A DNA stretch of 64,000 nucleotides from an uncultured Oscillospiraceae bacterium (lineage in GTDB: Bacteria > Bacillota > Clostridia > Oscillospirales > Ruminococcaceae), in NCBI GenBank assembly GCA_934481355.1, contig CAKSPH010000008.1, forward strand, positions 27,486-91,485. The letters are read 5' to 3'. This document shows positions 15,636 through 23,945 of the stretch, piece by piece. The notes under the pieces were generated by a model. It saw only the letters and a list, made by a program, of their open reading frames with translations. It was not told where the DNA came from and did no database searches. The number at the start of each line of letters is the position of its first letter. The first letter of the stretch is position 1. The position numbers and the translations under genes were made by a program.

Positions 15636-17192
15636 TTATTTTCGCTCCAGGCTCAGAAGAGTTTTGTATTCGTCTGAATTGAGCCTTGCCGGGCGTGGCA
15701 GAACTGCCGGAATCAGGTAAGAGGGAAATTTCATCGGACTGTCGGCGCTGTAAAAGGTCTTTAAGAAGTAGTCGGTGTATGGGCTGGTATTTCTGTAATA
15801 TCTGCGCTTGATAATATAGAGGCTCTCGGAAAATAACCTGTTGATCGTTTCTGTATTCCTGGATAAAGGGTTTATTGGCTTGCTTGCGGGTTTGGATAAG
15901 TTTATGGTATCCATCATTTCTTTATATGGAGCGTGCGCGGATAACTTACCCAGAAAGCCAGCAAGCTCGCCAAATGAAACATTATTTTGAACCAGACTAT
16001 ATGATAATGTGAAAATGACCGGATAGTAAATATAGTTGAGCAGGTCAACGCTTTCACGACACGCCATAAAGCTTGAATCATAATTCGTCATTTGAGATGA
16101 GATTCCTTCGTTATGCAACGGTGTGTGGTAAAGCGTGGTAGCTTGATCTTTCTTTTTTACATAATTGAATAGCTTGTCTGTATAGAACACATTGTCAAGA
16201 GTGGCAATGCTCAGCAGCTGATTATAATCCAGCTCATACTCCTCTGGAGCACTGTCAATAAGATCAAAGAACTCCCGGTAAAAATTAGAATGATATATTC
16301 TTTCTGATAAATAATCGTTTATCAGCCTGATCCCTTTCATTTTATTTGTATCGAGTTCTGATTCTGGACTGATTTTATCCAGGTTATCAAAAATCTTCTT
16401 GTAGGTGTTGCAATATTTTGTATAAAACGTATTGAAATTAGCTGAAGAATAGCCATTGGAGTAATTTGTAATAGTTGCCTGGTCGGAATTACCTTTTGCC
16501 TTATAGCTTTCGTTCATCCGTTCCATCATGGAGCGGGCTGTTTCGTTATCTGACACGCTTTTTAGCATGATGAACCGTGCGTCCTTGTTGATATCGGGGC
16601 AATCGTAGATATTTTTATATGGACTGATATTAATGGTTTTAAGCGAGGAAAACTGAACTGGTGCGAACATCACTCTGACCGGGAGCGATACATTCTGAGG
16701 GAGTGTATCTGTCACAGTAAAAATTCTGTGCAGGAAACTTTTCTTAAACAGTCTGGTGTTCGTTTTGCTGTCTATATTTATATTCGTTGCATTTTCTATC
16801 AGAGAGCAGCGTACTGTGAAGTTCGAAAGTTCTTCTGCTGCTTTCTGAAGCAGCAGTTTGACTATGAGATATAGCAGGTCTGCATTGATCTCTTGAATTT
16901 CATAGAGCTTGTCGGAGTTTTTTCCACAGATGATTTTCCGGGAATCCACGATGATGTTTTTGAGTATCATCAGGAGAACATATTCATTATGGCTCAGAAC
17001 GTCTATATTAAAAAACATTGACAGCTCATCTTCTATAAGATGAATATTACCCGGATCGTTCACTATGTCAGAATACAAATTCAGATACCTCTGAGGGTCA
17101 AGCCCGTATCGGTATCTTGCTGTATTGAGAGCTTCGTTAAAAACGCAGTTGTCTTTGAAAAGGCTGAAGAAATAATAGAAATCTTCGTTCAT
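15636..17192 (-). CDS. Unrecognised 518-residue protein
   Basis: I do not recognise this protein. It is A+T-rich, mostly helical by composition, rich in Asn, Tyr and Ser, with no signal peptide, zinc motif, P-loop or clear membrane segment. Positions around 205-240 contain a Ser/Asn/Tyr-rich stretch. The ATG at 17192 is preceded by CAAGGAG. It has its own terminator (15586-15613) and lies upstream of the Rep-like gene on the same strand, so it may belong to the same element. Base composition differs from the eCIS and CRISPR genes, which suggests a separate origin. Confidence 0.6.
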   Translation of the reverse strand: MNEDFYYFFSLFKDNCVFNEALNTARYRYGLDPQRYLNLYSDIVNDPGNIHLIEDELSMFFNIDVLSHNEYVLLMILKNIIVDSRKIICGKNSDKLYEIQEINADLLYLIVKLLLQKAAEELSNFTVRCSLIENATNINIDSKTNTRLFKKSFLHRIFTVTDTLPQNVSLPVRVMFAPVQFSSLKTINISPYKNIYDCPDINKDARFIMLKSVSDNETARSMMERMNESYKAKGNSDQATITNYSNGYSSANFNTFYTKYCNTYKKIFDNLDKISPESELDTNKMKGIRLINDYLSERIYHSNFYREFFDLIDSAPEEYELDYNQLLSIATLDNVFYTDKLFNYVKKKDQATTLYHTPLHNEGISSQMTNYDSSFMACRESVDLLNYIYYPVIFTLSYSLVQNNVSFGELAGFLGKLSAHAPYKEMMDTINLSKPASKPINPLSRNTETINRLFSESLYIIKRRYYRNTSPYTDYFLKTFYSADSPMKFPSYLIPAVLPRPARLNSDEYKTLLSLERK

Positions 17193-17408
17193 AAATGCTC
17201 CTTGGAAAAATTGACTGAAAATGCTTTGCTAATAATCCTTTATTCGTTGTTAAATATACTGAATATAATTTGAATCTGATTGAATAAAGGAAAATAGCTG
17301 TGGCGAAAACATTTATTCCGTTTGCTGAAAATCCTTTATTCTTGTGATACAATATTTGTAGAGCAGATACATAACGAGCTGCTCACAAATATACAGGAGG
17401 AATTCAAT

Positions 17409-17574
17409 ATGGTAACCTCTAAAAACCTCCTTCACGGCAGATTTCTATGACTTATATCATCTGCTGCGTTACCAAACCTTGAAATACATACAGTATTACT
17501 GCGGTTTGGTGCCTTGCATCTGATATAAGTCATATACGAAATCTGCTCGTGTCCCGGTTTTTAGAGGTTACCAT
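17409..17574. repeat. 166-bp palindromic element between ribosome site and start codon
   Basis: The ends are perfect 19-base inverted repeats beginning ATGGTAACCTCTAAAAACC. Inside, the arms also match in blocks GCAGATTTC, TATGACTTATATCA and ACCAAACC, with unpaired segments between them. The tip is AATAC-ATACA-GTATT. The whole element therefore folds into one long interrupted hairpin. It lies directly after AGGAGGAATTCAAT and directly before ATGAAAACAACA, so removing it would restore a normally spaced gene start. It carries no gene beyond a 13-codon frame opened by its own ATG. A MITE-like insertion is the simplest reading. Confidence 0.8.
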
Positions 17575-17775
17575 ATGAAAACAACAAACAGACAGGTTGA
17601 AAACACAACAAAGCTCCACGCAGCAGCAAAGGAGCTTTCATGCGAGAAAAAGTCAGATTCGGATAACGAATTTGTTGTTCAGAGATTTGTAGGTAACGGC
17701 AATGTAGTTACAAGAATCAGAAGCCGTAAAGCGATGAGCGCGATCTTTGAAAACCGGGAAAACGGCAATGAATAA
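17575..17775 (+). CDS. Small protein downstream of palindrome
   Basis: A 66-residue charged protein (MKTTNRQVENTTKLHAAAKE...), family not recognised. FVVQRFVGNGNVVTRI in its middle could be a beta hairpin. Its own ribosome site AGGAGG is now 166 bases upstream because of the palindromic element at 17409-17574, so translation would need the hairpin to form and bring the site near, or translation of the 13-codon frame with reinitiation. Small ORFs of this kind often precede large serine recombinase genes in ICEs. Confidence 0.55.
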   Translation: MKTTNRQVENTTKLHAAAKELSCEKKSDSDNEFVVQRFVGNGNVVTRIRSRKAMSAIFENRENGNE

Positions 17776-17853
17776 ATGTATATTATTTATAAGTGTCCAG
17801 GAAAGGAGATACTGTACAACCAATCCACCATATAATCAGGCGAGGTGATAAAT

Positions 17854-18054
17854 ATGGGCATGATATTATCATACACCGCTTCTTGCGGTGCCGCCGTGAA
17901 TTTCAGCGATGAGGGATATATTAACTCCAGCGAGCAGGAGCTTGCCTTTCGGCGTGAGAACATGAGGAGCACTGCCGAGCAGATAGCGCAGGAATTGCAG
18001 CTCCGAAAACTCCGTGGAGATCTGCGGAGTTGTCGTGAAATGTCTGTGTGCTAG
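17854..18054 (+). CDS. Small protein upstream of the large serine recombinase
   Basis: A 66-residue protein with ATG behind GCGAGGTGA. The first 20 residues are neutral and somewhat hydrophobic (MGMILSYTASCGAAVNF); the rest is a charged helix with repeated Glu and Arg (LRKLRGDLRSCREM). I do not recognise it. It ends two bases before the ATG of the recombinase gene and is probably translated together with it. It could be a directionality factor or simply a small accessory ORF. Confidence 0.5.
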   Translation: MGMILSYTASCGAAVNFSDEGYINSSEQELAFRRENMRSTAEQIAQELQLRKLRGDLRSCREMSVC

Positions 18055-18056
18055 CA

Positions 18057-19595
18057 ATGTACGCTGTTTACCTGCGGAAATCCCGGGCAGACCTTGACGC
18101 GGAAGCCATGGGACAGGGCGAAACACTGGCAAGGCACCGGGCGGCGCTCCTTGACTATGCGGCTTGTCACGGACTGGAAATAGGCGCTGTTTACGAAGAG
18201 ATCATATCCGGCGAAAGCATTGATGCACGTCCGAAAATGAAACAGCTTCTGCGGGAGGTGGAGCAGGGTCGCTGGGCGGGAGTACTCTGCATGGATATAG
18301 ACCGCCTGGCAAGAGGAAACAGCGCGGACCAGGCGAGGGTATCGAACACGTTCCGTATCTCCGGGACGCTGATAATCACGCCGTCAAAGGTGTACGACCA
18401 GAGCCGTGAAAGCGATGAGGAATACGTTGATTTTGAGCTGTTCATGGCTCGCCGGGAATACAAGGCGATTTCCCGGCGGATAATGCGCGGGCGTATCGCT
18501 TCCGTAAAGGAGGGGCATTTTATCGGAAGCACGCCGCCATACGGTTACGATAAAGTCAAAGTTGAAAAGGGACGGGGATTTACTCTGTCGCCGAATTTTG
18601 AAAGCGATACGGTGAAGCAGATATACTCCATGTGTATCAGCGGAATGGGCTGTAACGCCATCGCAGGACGGCTCGATATGATGGGCGTGACCACGCGAAA
18701 GGGCAGCTCATGGAGCAGCGCTTCAATTCAGGATATCCTGAGAAATCCGGTTTACTGCGGCAAGATACGCTGGCAGTACCGGAGGGAGGAAAAGCGCCTG
18801 GCAGACGGTATCGTCACGACCCATCGGCGGGAAAATCCCGACTGCATAATCGCGCAGGGTCTGCACCCGGCGCTGATAAGCGAGGAGGAATTCGACCAGG
18901 CGCAGCAATTTCTGAACAGCCGCAGGATACCGCACAAAAAGGAAAACACGGAGCTGCGAAATCCCTTGTCCGGGCTGGTGTACTGCGGCATATGCGGCAG
19001 CATGATGACAAGGCTCGGGACGGGCAGCAGGAATCACAGCGACACGCTCCGCTGCCCGAATCGGAATTGCGGCAACGTATCCGCAAAGCTTGAGCTTGTT
19101 GAAAGCGCTCTCGTTGAGGGTGTGGCACGGTGGCTCAACGACTTCCGTGTGAATGTCAGCCGGAAGCCTGCCGCAGATACTGCGAAAGCGGAGCGGACAG
19201 CAGCCGAAAAGGTACGTTCTGAACTGACTAAACTTGACAGCCAGCGTGAGAGAATATATTCGCTCCTGGAACAGGGGGTGTATTCTGCCGGAGAATTCCG
19301 GGAGCGCATGGAATCGCTCGAAAAGCGAAGAAAGCAGCTTTCGGAGAATCTGCGGCAGGCTGAGCAGGCAGTCAGCGAGGCAGAGGGTAATCGGCAGCTT
19401 TATGCGCAGATAATCCCCAGGGTAGAGCGCGTGATGGATATTTACGCGCAGTCCACACCGGAGGAGAAAAACCGCCTGCTAAAAACGATAATCAGCCGGG
19501 CTGAATACATAAAAACGGAGCGCAACACCAGAGGAAACGCTGACCGCTGCAATTTCACGCTTAACGTGACGCCGCTTTTCCCGGAAACTAATTAA
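18057..19595 (+). CDS. Large serine recombinase (site-specific integrase)
   Basis: A 512-residue large serine recombinase. AVYLRKSRADLD at the N-terminus carries the catalytic serine, and DIDRLARGNSADQ (near 80-92) the D-R-x-x-R motif. A recombinase domain follows (PPYGYDKV to NPVYCGKIRW, about 160-240), then a zinc ribbon (YCGICGSMM ... RCPNRNCG) and a long C-terminal coiled coil that controls direction. Length and layout fit integrases of phages and ICEs. ATG 18057 is preferred; a GTG 9 bases upstream is also open. No att sites could be identified. It is followed by a 106-bp structured palindrome. Confidence 0.95.
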   Translation: MYAVYLRKSRADLDAEAMGQGETLARHRAALLDYAACHGLEIGAVYEEIISGESIDARPKMKQLLREVEQGRWAGVLCMDIDRLARGNSADQARVSNTFRISGTLIITPSKVYDQSRESDEEYVDFELFMARREYKAISRRIMRGRIASVKEGHFIGSTPPYGYDKVKVEKGRGFTLSPNFESDTVKQIYSMCISGMGCNAIAGRLDMMGVTTRKGSSWSSASIQDILRNPVYCGKIRWQYRREEKRLADGIVTTHRRENPDCIIAQGLHPALISEEEFDQAQQFLNSRRIPHKKENTELRNPLSGLVYCGICGSMMTRLGTGSRNHSDTLRCPNRNCGNVSAKLELVESALVEGVARWLNDFRVNVSRKPAADTAKAERTAAEKVRSELTKLDSQRERIYSLLEQGVYSAGEFRERMESLEKRRKQLSENLRQAEQAVSEAEGNRQLYAQIIPRVERVMDIYAQSTPEEKNRLLKTIISRAEYIKTERNTRGNADRCNFTLNVTPLFPETN

Positions 19596-19615
19596 AGACA
19601 GTCGGAAGGCTGCCT

Positions 19616-19721
19616 CAGGCTGTCGATAAACCCTCATCTTCGTCGTCACTCCGCACTGCGACAGGCACAAAGCCTAGTCGCAGTGTGGGTTCCTAGAATC
19701 TGAGGGCTTCTCGACAGCCTG
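19616..19721. repeat. 106-bp nested palindromic element
   Basis: Outer arms CAGGCTGTCGA / TCGACAGCCTG, next CCCTCA / TGAGGG, and an inner CGCACTGCGAC / GTCGCAGTG capped by AGGC-ACAAA-GCCT. A run of T follows the right arm (ATTTTTT), so it can act as a terminator for the recombinase gene. The nested, multi-arm design and lack of coding content resemble a dispersed palindromic repeat or MITE. Confidence 0.8.
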
Positions 19722-19773
19722 ATTTTTTACTTTTTCTGTCGAAATCTGATTCTTAATTTTATAATGAAAAACC

Positions 19774-19802
19774 TTGACTATTCGTTACGAATATGATAAA
19801 AT
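19774..19802 (+). promoter_or_regulatory. Promoter with built-in operator for the AbrB/HipA-like pair
   Basis: TTGACT (19774-19779) and TAAAAT (19797-19802), spacer 17. The spacer contains the palindrome TATTCGT-T-ACGAATA at 19779-19793, touching the -35 box. A protein bound there would block RNA polymerase, which fits self-repression by the AbrB-like antitoxin encoded 20 bases downstream. Confidence 0.85.
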
Positions 19803-19821
19803 AATTGAGAGGTGATTCTGT

Positions 19822-20361
19822 ATGGAAACAAGAACAGCAAGGCTCAGCGTGGGGCATTCCGGGGGAACTGCCGGAGCCGGGAGCCATAATTATAAAGTCG
19901 CACTGCCGACTAAATGGATCGAGCGGCTCGGACTAGGGGTGAACAACCGTGAAATGGAGCTTGCCCTTGACGGCGACAGGATCATTATAACTCCCCGGCT
20001 GACTGCGGAGGAGTTTGCAGAAAATGCCATAAAGCACGGACACAGCGTGTATAAGTTCAGTTTTTTTGACGGCGACAGGCTGTGCAGCGTAATTTACGCC
20101 GATTTCACCGAAAAGCAGGTTCGTGCGGACAACTACACGGAAAACATCGTCAAAACGGCTTTTGGCAGGAATTCCACGCCGTCATGGGAAGACTTCCGGG
20201 AATTCCTTAAGGAGCGCTGTATTCCCGGAAGCAGGAGCGGTCTGAACGAATATCTTGAAACTATCGGAGCAGACAGCAGCGACCCGCTTGACATTCTCCC
20301 TATAACCAAGGGTAGAATGGCAGGGGACGATCAGAGGCTGATAATGGAGAAATTAAAATGA
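19822..20361 (+). CDS. AbrB/MazE-type antitoxin-like protein
   Basis: A 179-residue protein. The first 55 residues look like a swapped-hairpin AbrB DNA-binding domain (KVALPTKWIERLGL, then MELALDGDRIIITPR). The remaining part is a separate helical region that probably binds the kinase-like partner. GAGAGGTGATTCTGT precedes ATG. It overlaps the next gene by 4 bases (ATGA), the common toxin-antitoxin arrangement. The promoter carries a palindromic operator, so self-regulation is likely. An AbrB-type partner in place of the usual HipB XRE domain is notable. Confidence 0.75.
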   Translation: METRTARLSVGHSGGTAGAGSHNYKVALPTKWIERLGLGVNNREMELALDGDRIIITPRLTAEEFAENAIKHGHSVYKFSFFDGDRLCSVIYADFTEKQVRADNYTENIVKTAFGRNSTPSWEDFREFLKERCIPGSRSGLNEYLETIGADSSDPLDILPITKGRMAGDDQRLIMEKLK

Positions 20362-21170
20362 GCGTGAAACTTGTGAGCGATGAAAAAATCGCAGAAACTT
20401 CCTCAAAGGGGAATCAGGAGAAATGGCTTGACAACGGCGTCTGGTACAAGCTGGATCAGTTCGGTTACGAAGCGCTTGCGGAAACGCTGGTTTCGCAGCT
20501 TCTGTGCCGGAGCAATATTGAACGGGACACGCCGTTTACATTCGTGCGGTACGACATCAGCCGTGTTATTGCGCACGGTCAGGAGCGGGTGTGCTGTGCC
20601 AGTGCGGATTTTCTGAAAGAGGGTCAGTCTATTATCACGCTTGCCCATCTTCTGAAAAGAGAAGTGGGAGAGAGCCTGAAGCAGCAGCTTGGGAAGCTCC
20701 CGAGCGACAAGGCGAGAATACGCTATATTGCAGAGCAGACCGCGGAAATAACAGGTCTGCATGATTTCCCGCAGTACCTGACGCTGCTGTTTGAGATAGA
20801 TTCCCTGATACTGAACGACGACCGCCATCTGAATAACATCGCGGTTCTGGAGCAGGGCGGCGCGTACGATTACTGCCCAATTTTCGATAACGGAGCAGGG
20901 CTCCTGTCGAATATGCAGGTGTATAATATGGGGATAGAGCCGGGAGGGCTGATCCCGTCTGTCATGTCAAGACCGTTCAATATCAGCTTCAACCGGCAGA
21001 TGGGCACAGCCCGGCGGCTGTATGGAAATCAACTGAGCCTCCCGAAGTTTACAAGAGCCGATATCGGGCAACTGCTTGCGCCGCTGCTGGAGTATTACCC
21101 GAAGCCCCTGCGCGGATATATCTCCGACCGGGTAATGTGCTGTATACTCACAAGGCAGAAATTCCTGTAA
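20358..21170 (+). CDS. HipA-like kinase (toxin of a toxin-antitoxin pair)
   Basis: A 270-residue protein with the HipA/CtkA kinase core. LNDDRHLNNIAV (152-163) carries the catalytic aspartate and Mg-binding asparagine, and PIFDNGAGLL (174-183) is the DFG-like loop. At 270 residues it is much shorter than E. coli HipA (about 440) and lacks its N-terminal subdomain, like the compact CtkA group. Family knowledge predicts phosphorylation of a protein such as a tRNA synthetase, leading to growth arrest. It is translationally coupled to the AbrB-like gene. It sits beside the YaaH remnant, at what seems to be the right edge of a mobile segment. Confidence 0.8.
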   Translation: MSVKLVSDEKIAETSSKGNQEKWLDNGVWYKLDQFGYEALAETLVSQLLCRSNIERDTPFTFVRYDISRVIAHGQERVCCASADFLKEGQSIITLAHLLKREVGESLKQQLGKLPSDKARIRYIAEQTAEITGLHDFPQYLTLLFEIDSLILNDDRHLNNIAVLEQGGAYDYCPIFDNGAGLLSNMQVYNMGIEPGGLIPSVMSRPFNISFNRQMGTARRLYGNQLSLPKFTRADIGQLLAPLLEYYPKPLRGYISDRVMCCILTRQKFL

Positions 21171-21186
21171 ACCGATTGCCGAATGA

Positions 21187-21630
21187 CTATAATGACGCCG
21201 GACGTATACTTACGGCCCGCCGCTTGCAGTATCCCCGATAAACGAGGTAAGGCGTGTGCTTGGTTATGCTGTGACTGAGATACCGCCCGAAAAGATATTG
21301 ATGGGAATGCCTAATTACGGCTACGACTGGACGCTGCCGTTCATGCGAGGGACAGCGGCGCGCAGCGTTGGATTGAACGAGGCGGTTCAGCTCGCGATAA
21401 ATTACGGGGTGGAAATACAGTATGATGAGCAGGCGCAGGCTCCGTTTTTCTACTACACAGAAAACGGAATGCAGCACATCGTCTGGTTTGACGACCCGCG
21501 CAGCATATCTGCCAAATACGGTCTGGCAGACGAGTACAGCCTTGCCGGAGTCAGTTGGTGGACCGTCAATCGGTGCTATGTTCCCGGCTGGCTGGTTCAG
21601 CAGGATATGTTTGATACTGTAAAATTATAG
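21187..21630 (+). pseudogene. C-terminal remnant of YaaH-like spore glycosidase (GH18)
   Basis: The frame is open from just after a TGA at 21184-21186 and reads TYGPPLAVSPINEVRRVLGYA, then GMPNYGYDWTLPF, then HIVWFDDPRSISAKYGL and VSWWTV. These are C-terminal landmarks of YaaH/CwlL-type GH18 spore cortex glycosidases. The N-terminal two thirds, including the catalytic DxxDxE region and LysM domains, are missing. The first in-frame ATG is 21300; GTG 21253 is also possible. The break lies 15 bases after the HipA-like gene, marking a recombination junction. The missing part is not elsewhere in the window. Confidence 0.8.
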
Positions 21631-21639
21631 GAATAACTT

Positions 21640-21663
21640 ACCGGCGCATAAGCGCCGGTTTTT
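21640..21663 (+). terminator. Terminator after GH18 remnant
   Basis: ACCGGCGC / GCGCCGGT with a 4-base loop and five T residues, 9 bases after the stop. It is probably the original terminator of the intact gene. Confidence 0.9.
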
Positions 21664-21741
21664 GCAATTGAATTACAGGTAAATGTGTAAATAGAAATAA
21701 TGATAGTTAATACAACAATTTAACAAAAGTTCTAAAAACTA

Positions 21742-21770
21742 TTGAAATTCTGGCGGAAATGTAGTATAAT
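21742..21770 (+). promoter_or_regulatory. Promoter of the chemoreceptor gene
   Basis: TTGAAA, 17-base spacer and TATAAT. An 86-base leader follows, with ACCAAAT (21784) able to pair with ATTTGGT (21820) around a GC-rich loop. Its role is unknown; it does not match a riboswitch I know. Confidence 0.85.
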
Positions 21771-21856
21771 TGATGAGGTGGTACACCAAATCTTACATTT
21801 GACCCGGCGGGCGTGATGTATTTGGTCTGCTCGCGGTCATTTTAACGGAGGGTAAT

Positions 21857-23899
21857 ATGAATATTACTAAAAAGATCAGCCTGATGGTCGCCGTTTGTAC
21901 AGTGGTATCATCAGCAGCAGTGGGCATCCTGTCGCTGACAAACTCAAGCGTTTTTATGACGGAAAAGTCGTCCGAAATAATGATGTCCGAGTGCGACAAT
22001 GTGACCTCAGGGATAAATTCCTGCCTGAGCCGCGTGGCACAGTCCGTGGATACCGTTTGTGACATTGCAATGGCGGACCTCGATGATTTCAGCAAGTTCC
22101 AGACAGACAGCGCTTATGTTGCTGAATTCACCGGAAAAATGGAGCAGGTGCTCCTTAACGCTTCAGCGAACACGGAGGGCGCGGTCTGCTCTTATCTCAG
22201 ATATAATCCGGATTTCACCGAGCCTACATCCGGCTTGTTCCTCACCAGAAGCAGCACTGACGAGGCGTTCCAGAGCGTGACGCCGACCGATTTCAGCGTT
22301 TACGACAAGTCTGATATCGAGCACGTCGGCTGGTATTACACTCCGGTGAACAATGGCGAAGCCACATGGATGAGCCCGTATTACAACGCAAATGTGGGTA
22401 TTTACATGATATCGTATGTTGTGCCGCTGTTCCGCGACGGCGTCAACGTCGGCATTGTAGGCATGGATATTGATTTCACGATGGTTGAGAATGCTTCCGA
22501 GAACAGCGATACATACAGCACGTATCTTCCGATAATCGTGGATTCCGGAAATAATGTAATGTACTGCCGCGACCTTGAGTTCGGCTCTGCGCTTTCCGAC
22601 GCCGGAAATATGGGGGCGCTCATTTCACAGATAGAGAGCGGCACCAATAAGATGGTATCCGCCAGGATAGGAAACGTCAACAGACGTGCTGTGTTCACTC
22701 CTCTTGACAACGGAATGAAGCTGATATTCACCGCCGACGGCATGGAGATATTCAGCGAGAACAATCAGCTCTTTATCCGCATTGTAGCTACAATCCTGAT
22801 AATTTGCGCACTTGCGGTGACCGTCACAGTGCTGATGGTACGCAGGATGACGCGTCCGATAAAGTCCCTCAACGAGGCTGCCAGGCGCATTGCTGACGGC
22901 GAGCTCGACGTTTCCGTGGACTGCACCTCCAAAGATGATATCGGCGAACTTGCGAACAGCTTCAGCATGACTGCCACACAGCTTAAGAACTACGCAGGAT
23001 ATATAAGCGAGCTTTCCTCCGTGCTCAACGATATTGCAGACGGCAACATTGATATCAGCCTTACGCTTGATTATCAGGGCGAATTCGCAAAGCTGAGATC
23101 TGCGCTTGATAATATTACTCAGTCCCTTAACAGCACTCTCGGCGAGCTTGACCTTGCGGCAGACCAGGTGGCTACCGGCGCAGACCAGGTATCCAGAGGG
23201 GCGCAGGCGCTTGCCTCCGGCTCTACCGAGCAGGCGGGCTCTATTGAGGAGCTTGTGGCTACCATCAGCGAGATATCCGGGCAGATAAAGAGTACCGCTT
23301 CCGAGGCCGAAAAGGCAAGCGAGAGCATGAACTCCATCGAGAAGGAAGCAAACCTCAGCAATCAGCGCATGGACAATATGCTTGAGGCAATGCAGGACAT
23401 CACCAGGAATACCGATGAGATAAGCGAGATAATCAAGACTATCGAGGATATCGCATTCCAGACGAATATACTGGCGCTCAACGCAGCCATTGAGGCTGCA
23501 AGGGCGGGCGAGGCCGGAAAGGGCTTCGCAGTTGTAGCTGACGAGGTGCGCAACCTTGCCTCCAAGTCGGCTGAGGCTTCGCAGAATACCGCCGCGCTTA
23601 TCAGCAAGACGCTTGACGCAGTCGGAAACGGCTCCGAGATAGCGAACGAAACTGCGGAATCCCTGCACACTGTTGTAAACAACATCGGCAGCATAGTGGA
23701 CAGCATCAAGGGTATCTCGAAGAATTCCCAGGACGAGTCCGAGGCGATAAATCAGGTAACTACCGGCGTGGAGCAGCTTTCGACTGTTACCCAGAACAAT
23801 TCTGCGGCATCCGAGCAGAGCGCAGCCGCAGCCGAAGAGCTTGCAGGTCAGGCGAATACCATGAAGTCCCTCACAGGAAGATTCAAGCTCAAAAAGTAA
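21857..23899 (+). CDS. Methyl-accepting chemotaxis protein
   Basis: A 680-residue transmembrane chemoreceptor. TM1 is at about 8-28, followed by an extracellular double-Cache sensor (about 40-290; WYYTPVNN...WMSPYYN and VGMDIDF are Cache landmarks). TM2 is at 305-328, a HAMP domain at about 329-382, and a signalling coiled coil at 430-680 with the invariant hairpin tip [37 protein letters not shown] (532-568). Dimers control CheA kinase activity in the flagellar array. There is no C-terminal CheB/CheR docking pentapeptide (it ends FKLKK). Cache receptors often bind amino or organic acids. It is a single gene with its own promoter and terminator, converging on the eCIS operon. Confidence 0.95.
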   Translation: MNITKKISLMVAVCTVVSSAAVGILSLTNSSVFMTEKSSEIMMSECDNVTSGINSCLSRVAQSVDTVCDIAMADLDDFSKFQTDSAYVAEFTGKMEQVLLNASANTEGAVCSYLRYNPDFTEPTSGLFLTRSSTDEAFQSVTPTDFSVYDKSDIEHVGWYYTPVNNGEATWMSPYYNANVGIYMISYVVPLFRDGVNVGIVGMDIDFTMVENASENSDTYSTYLPIIVDSGNNVMYCRDLEFGSALSDAGNMGALISQIESGTNKMVSARIGNVNRRAVFTPLDNGMKLIFTADGMEIFSENNQLFIRIVATILIICALAVTVTVLMVRRMTRPIKSLNEAARRIADGELDVSVDCTSKDDIGELANSFSMTATQLKNYAGYISELSSVLNDIADGNIDISLTLDYQGEFAKLRSALDNITQSLNSTLGELDLAADQVATGADQVSRGAQALASGSTEQAGSIEELVATISEISGQIKSTASEAEKASESMNSIEKEANLSNQRMDNMLEAMQDITRNTDEISEIIKTIEDIAFQTNILALNAAIEAARAGEAGKGFAVVADEVRNLASKSAEASQNTAALISKTLDAVGNGSEIANETAESLHTVVNNIGSIVDSIKGISKNSQDESEAINQVTTGVEQLSTVTQNNSAASEQSAAAAEELAGQANTMKSLTGRFKLKK

Positions 23900-23911
23900 A
23901 TAGAAGCACGA

Positions 23912-23945
23912 AAATGCGGCGCTGTTTTTCAGCGCCGCATTTTTT
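23912..23945. terminator. Bidirectional terminator between chemoreceptor and eCIS operon
   Basis: AATGCGGCGCTG / CAGCGCCGCATT with a T5 loop and flanking A and T runs. It can end transcription from both convergent sides. Confidence 0.9.

Noticed and set aside
17409..17450. 13-codon ORF opened by the palindrome's own ATG as a real gene
   Set aside because: It is too short and has no conserved content; it is best seen as a by-product of the inverted repeat, though it may be translated.
8050..21630. att sites of a single integrated element
   Set aside because: No convincing direct repeat was found by eye at the suspected borders. The segment may be several nested elements.
21784..21856. c-di-GMP riboswitch upstream of the chemoreceptor
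   Set aside because: The conserved core and tetraloop-receptor features that I know are not present; only a simple stem is visible.
22625..23668. 347-codon minus-strand frame opposite the chemoreceptor gene
   Set aside because: The plus strand encodes a canonical chemoreceptor; the opposite frame has no motif, promoter or ribosome site.
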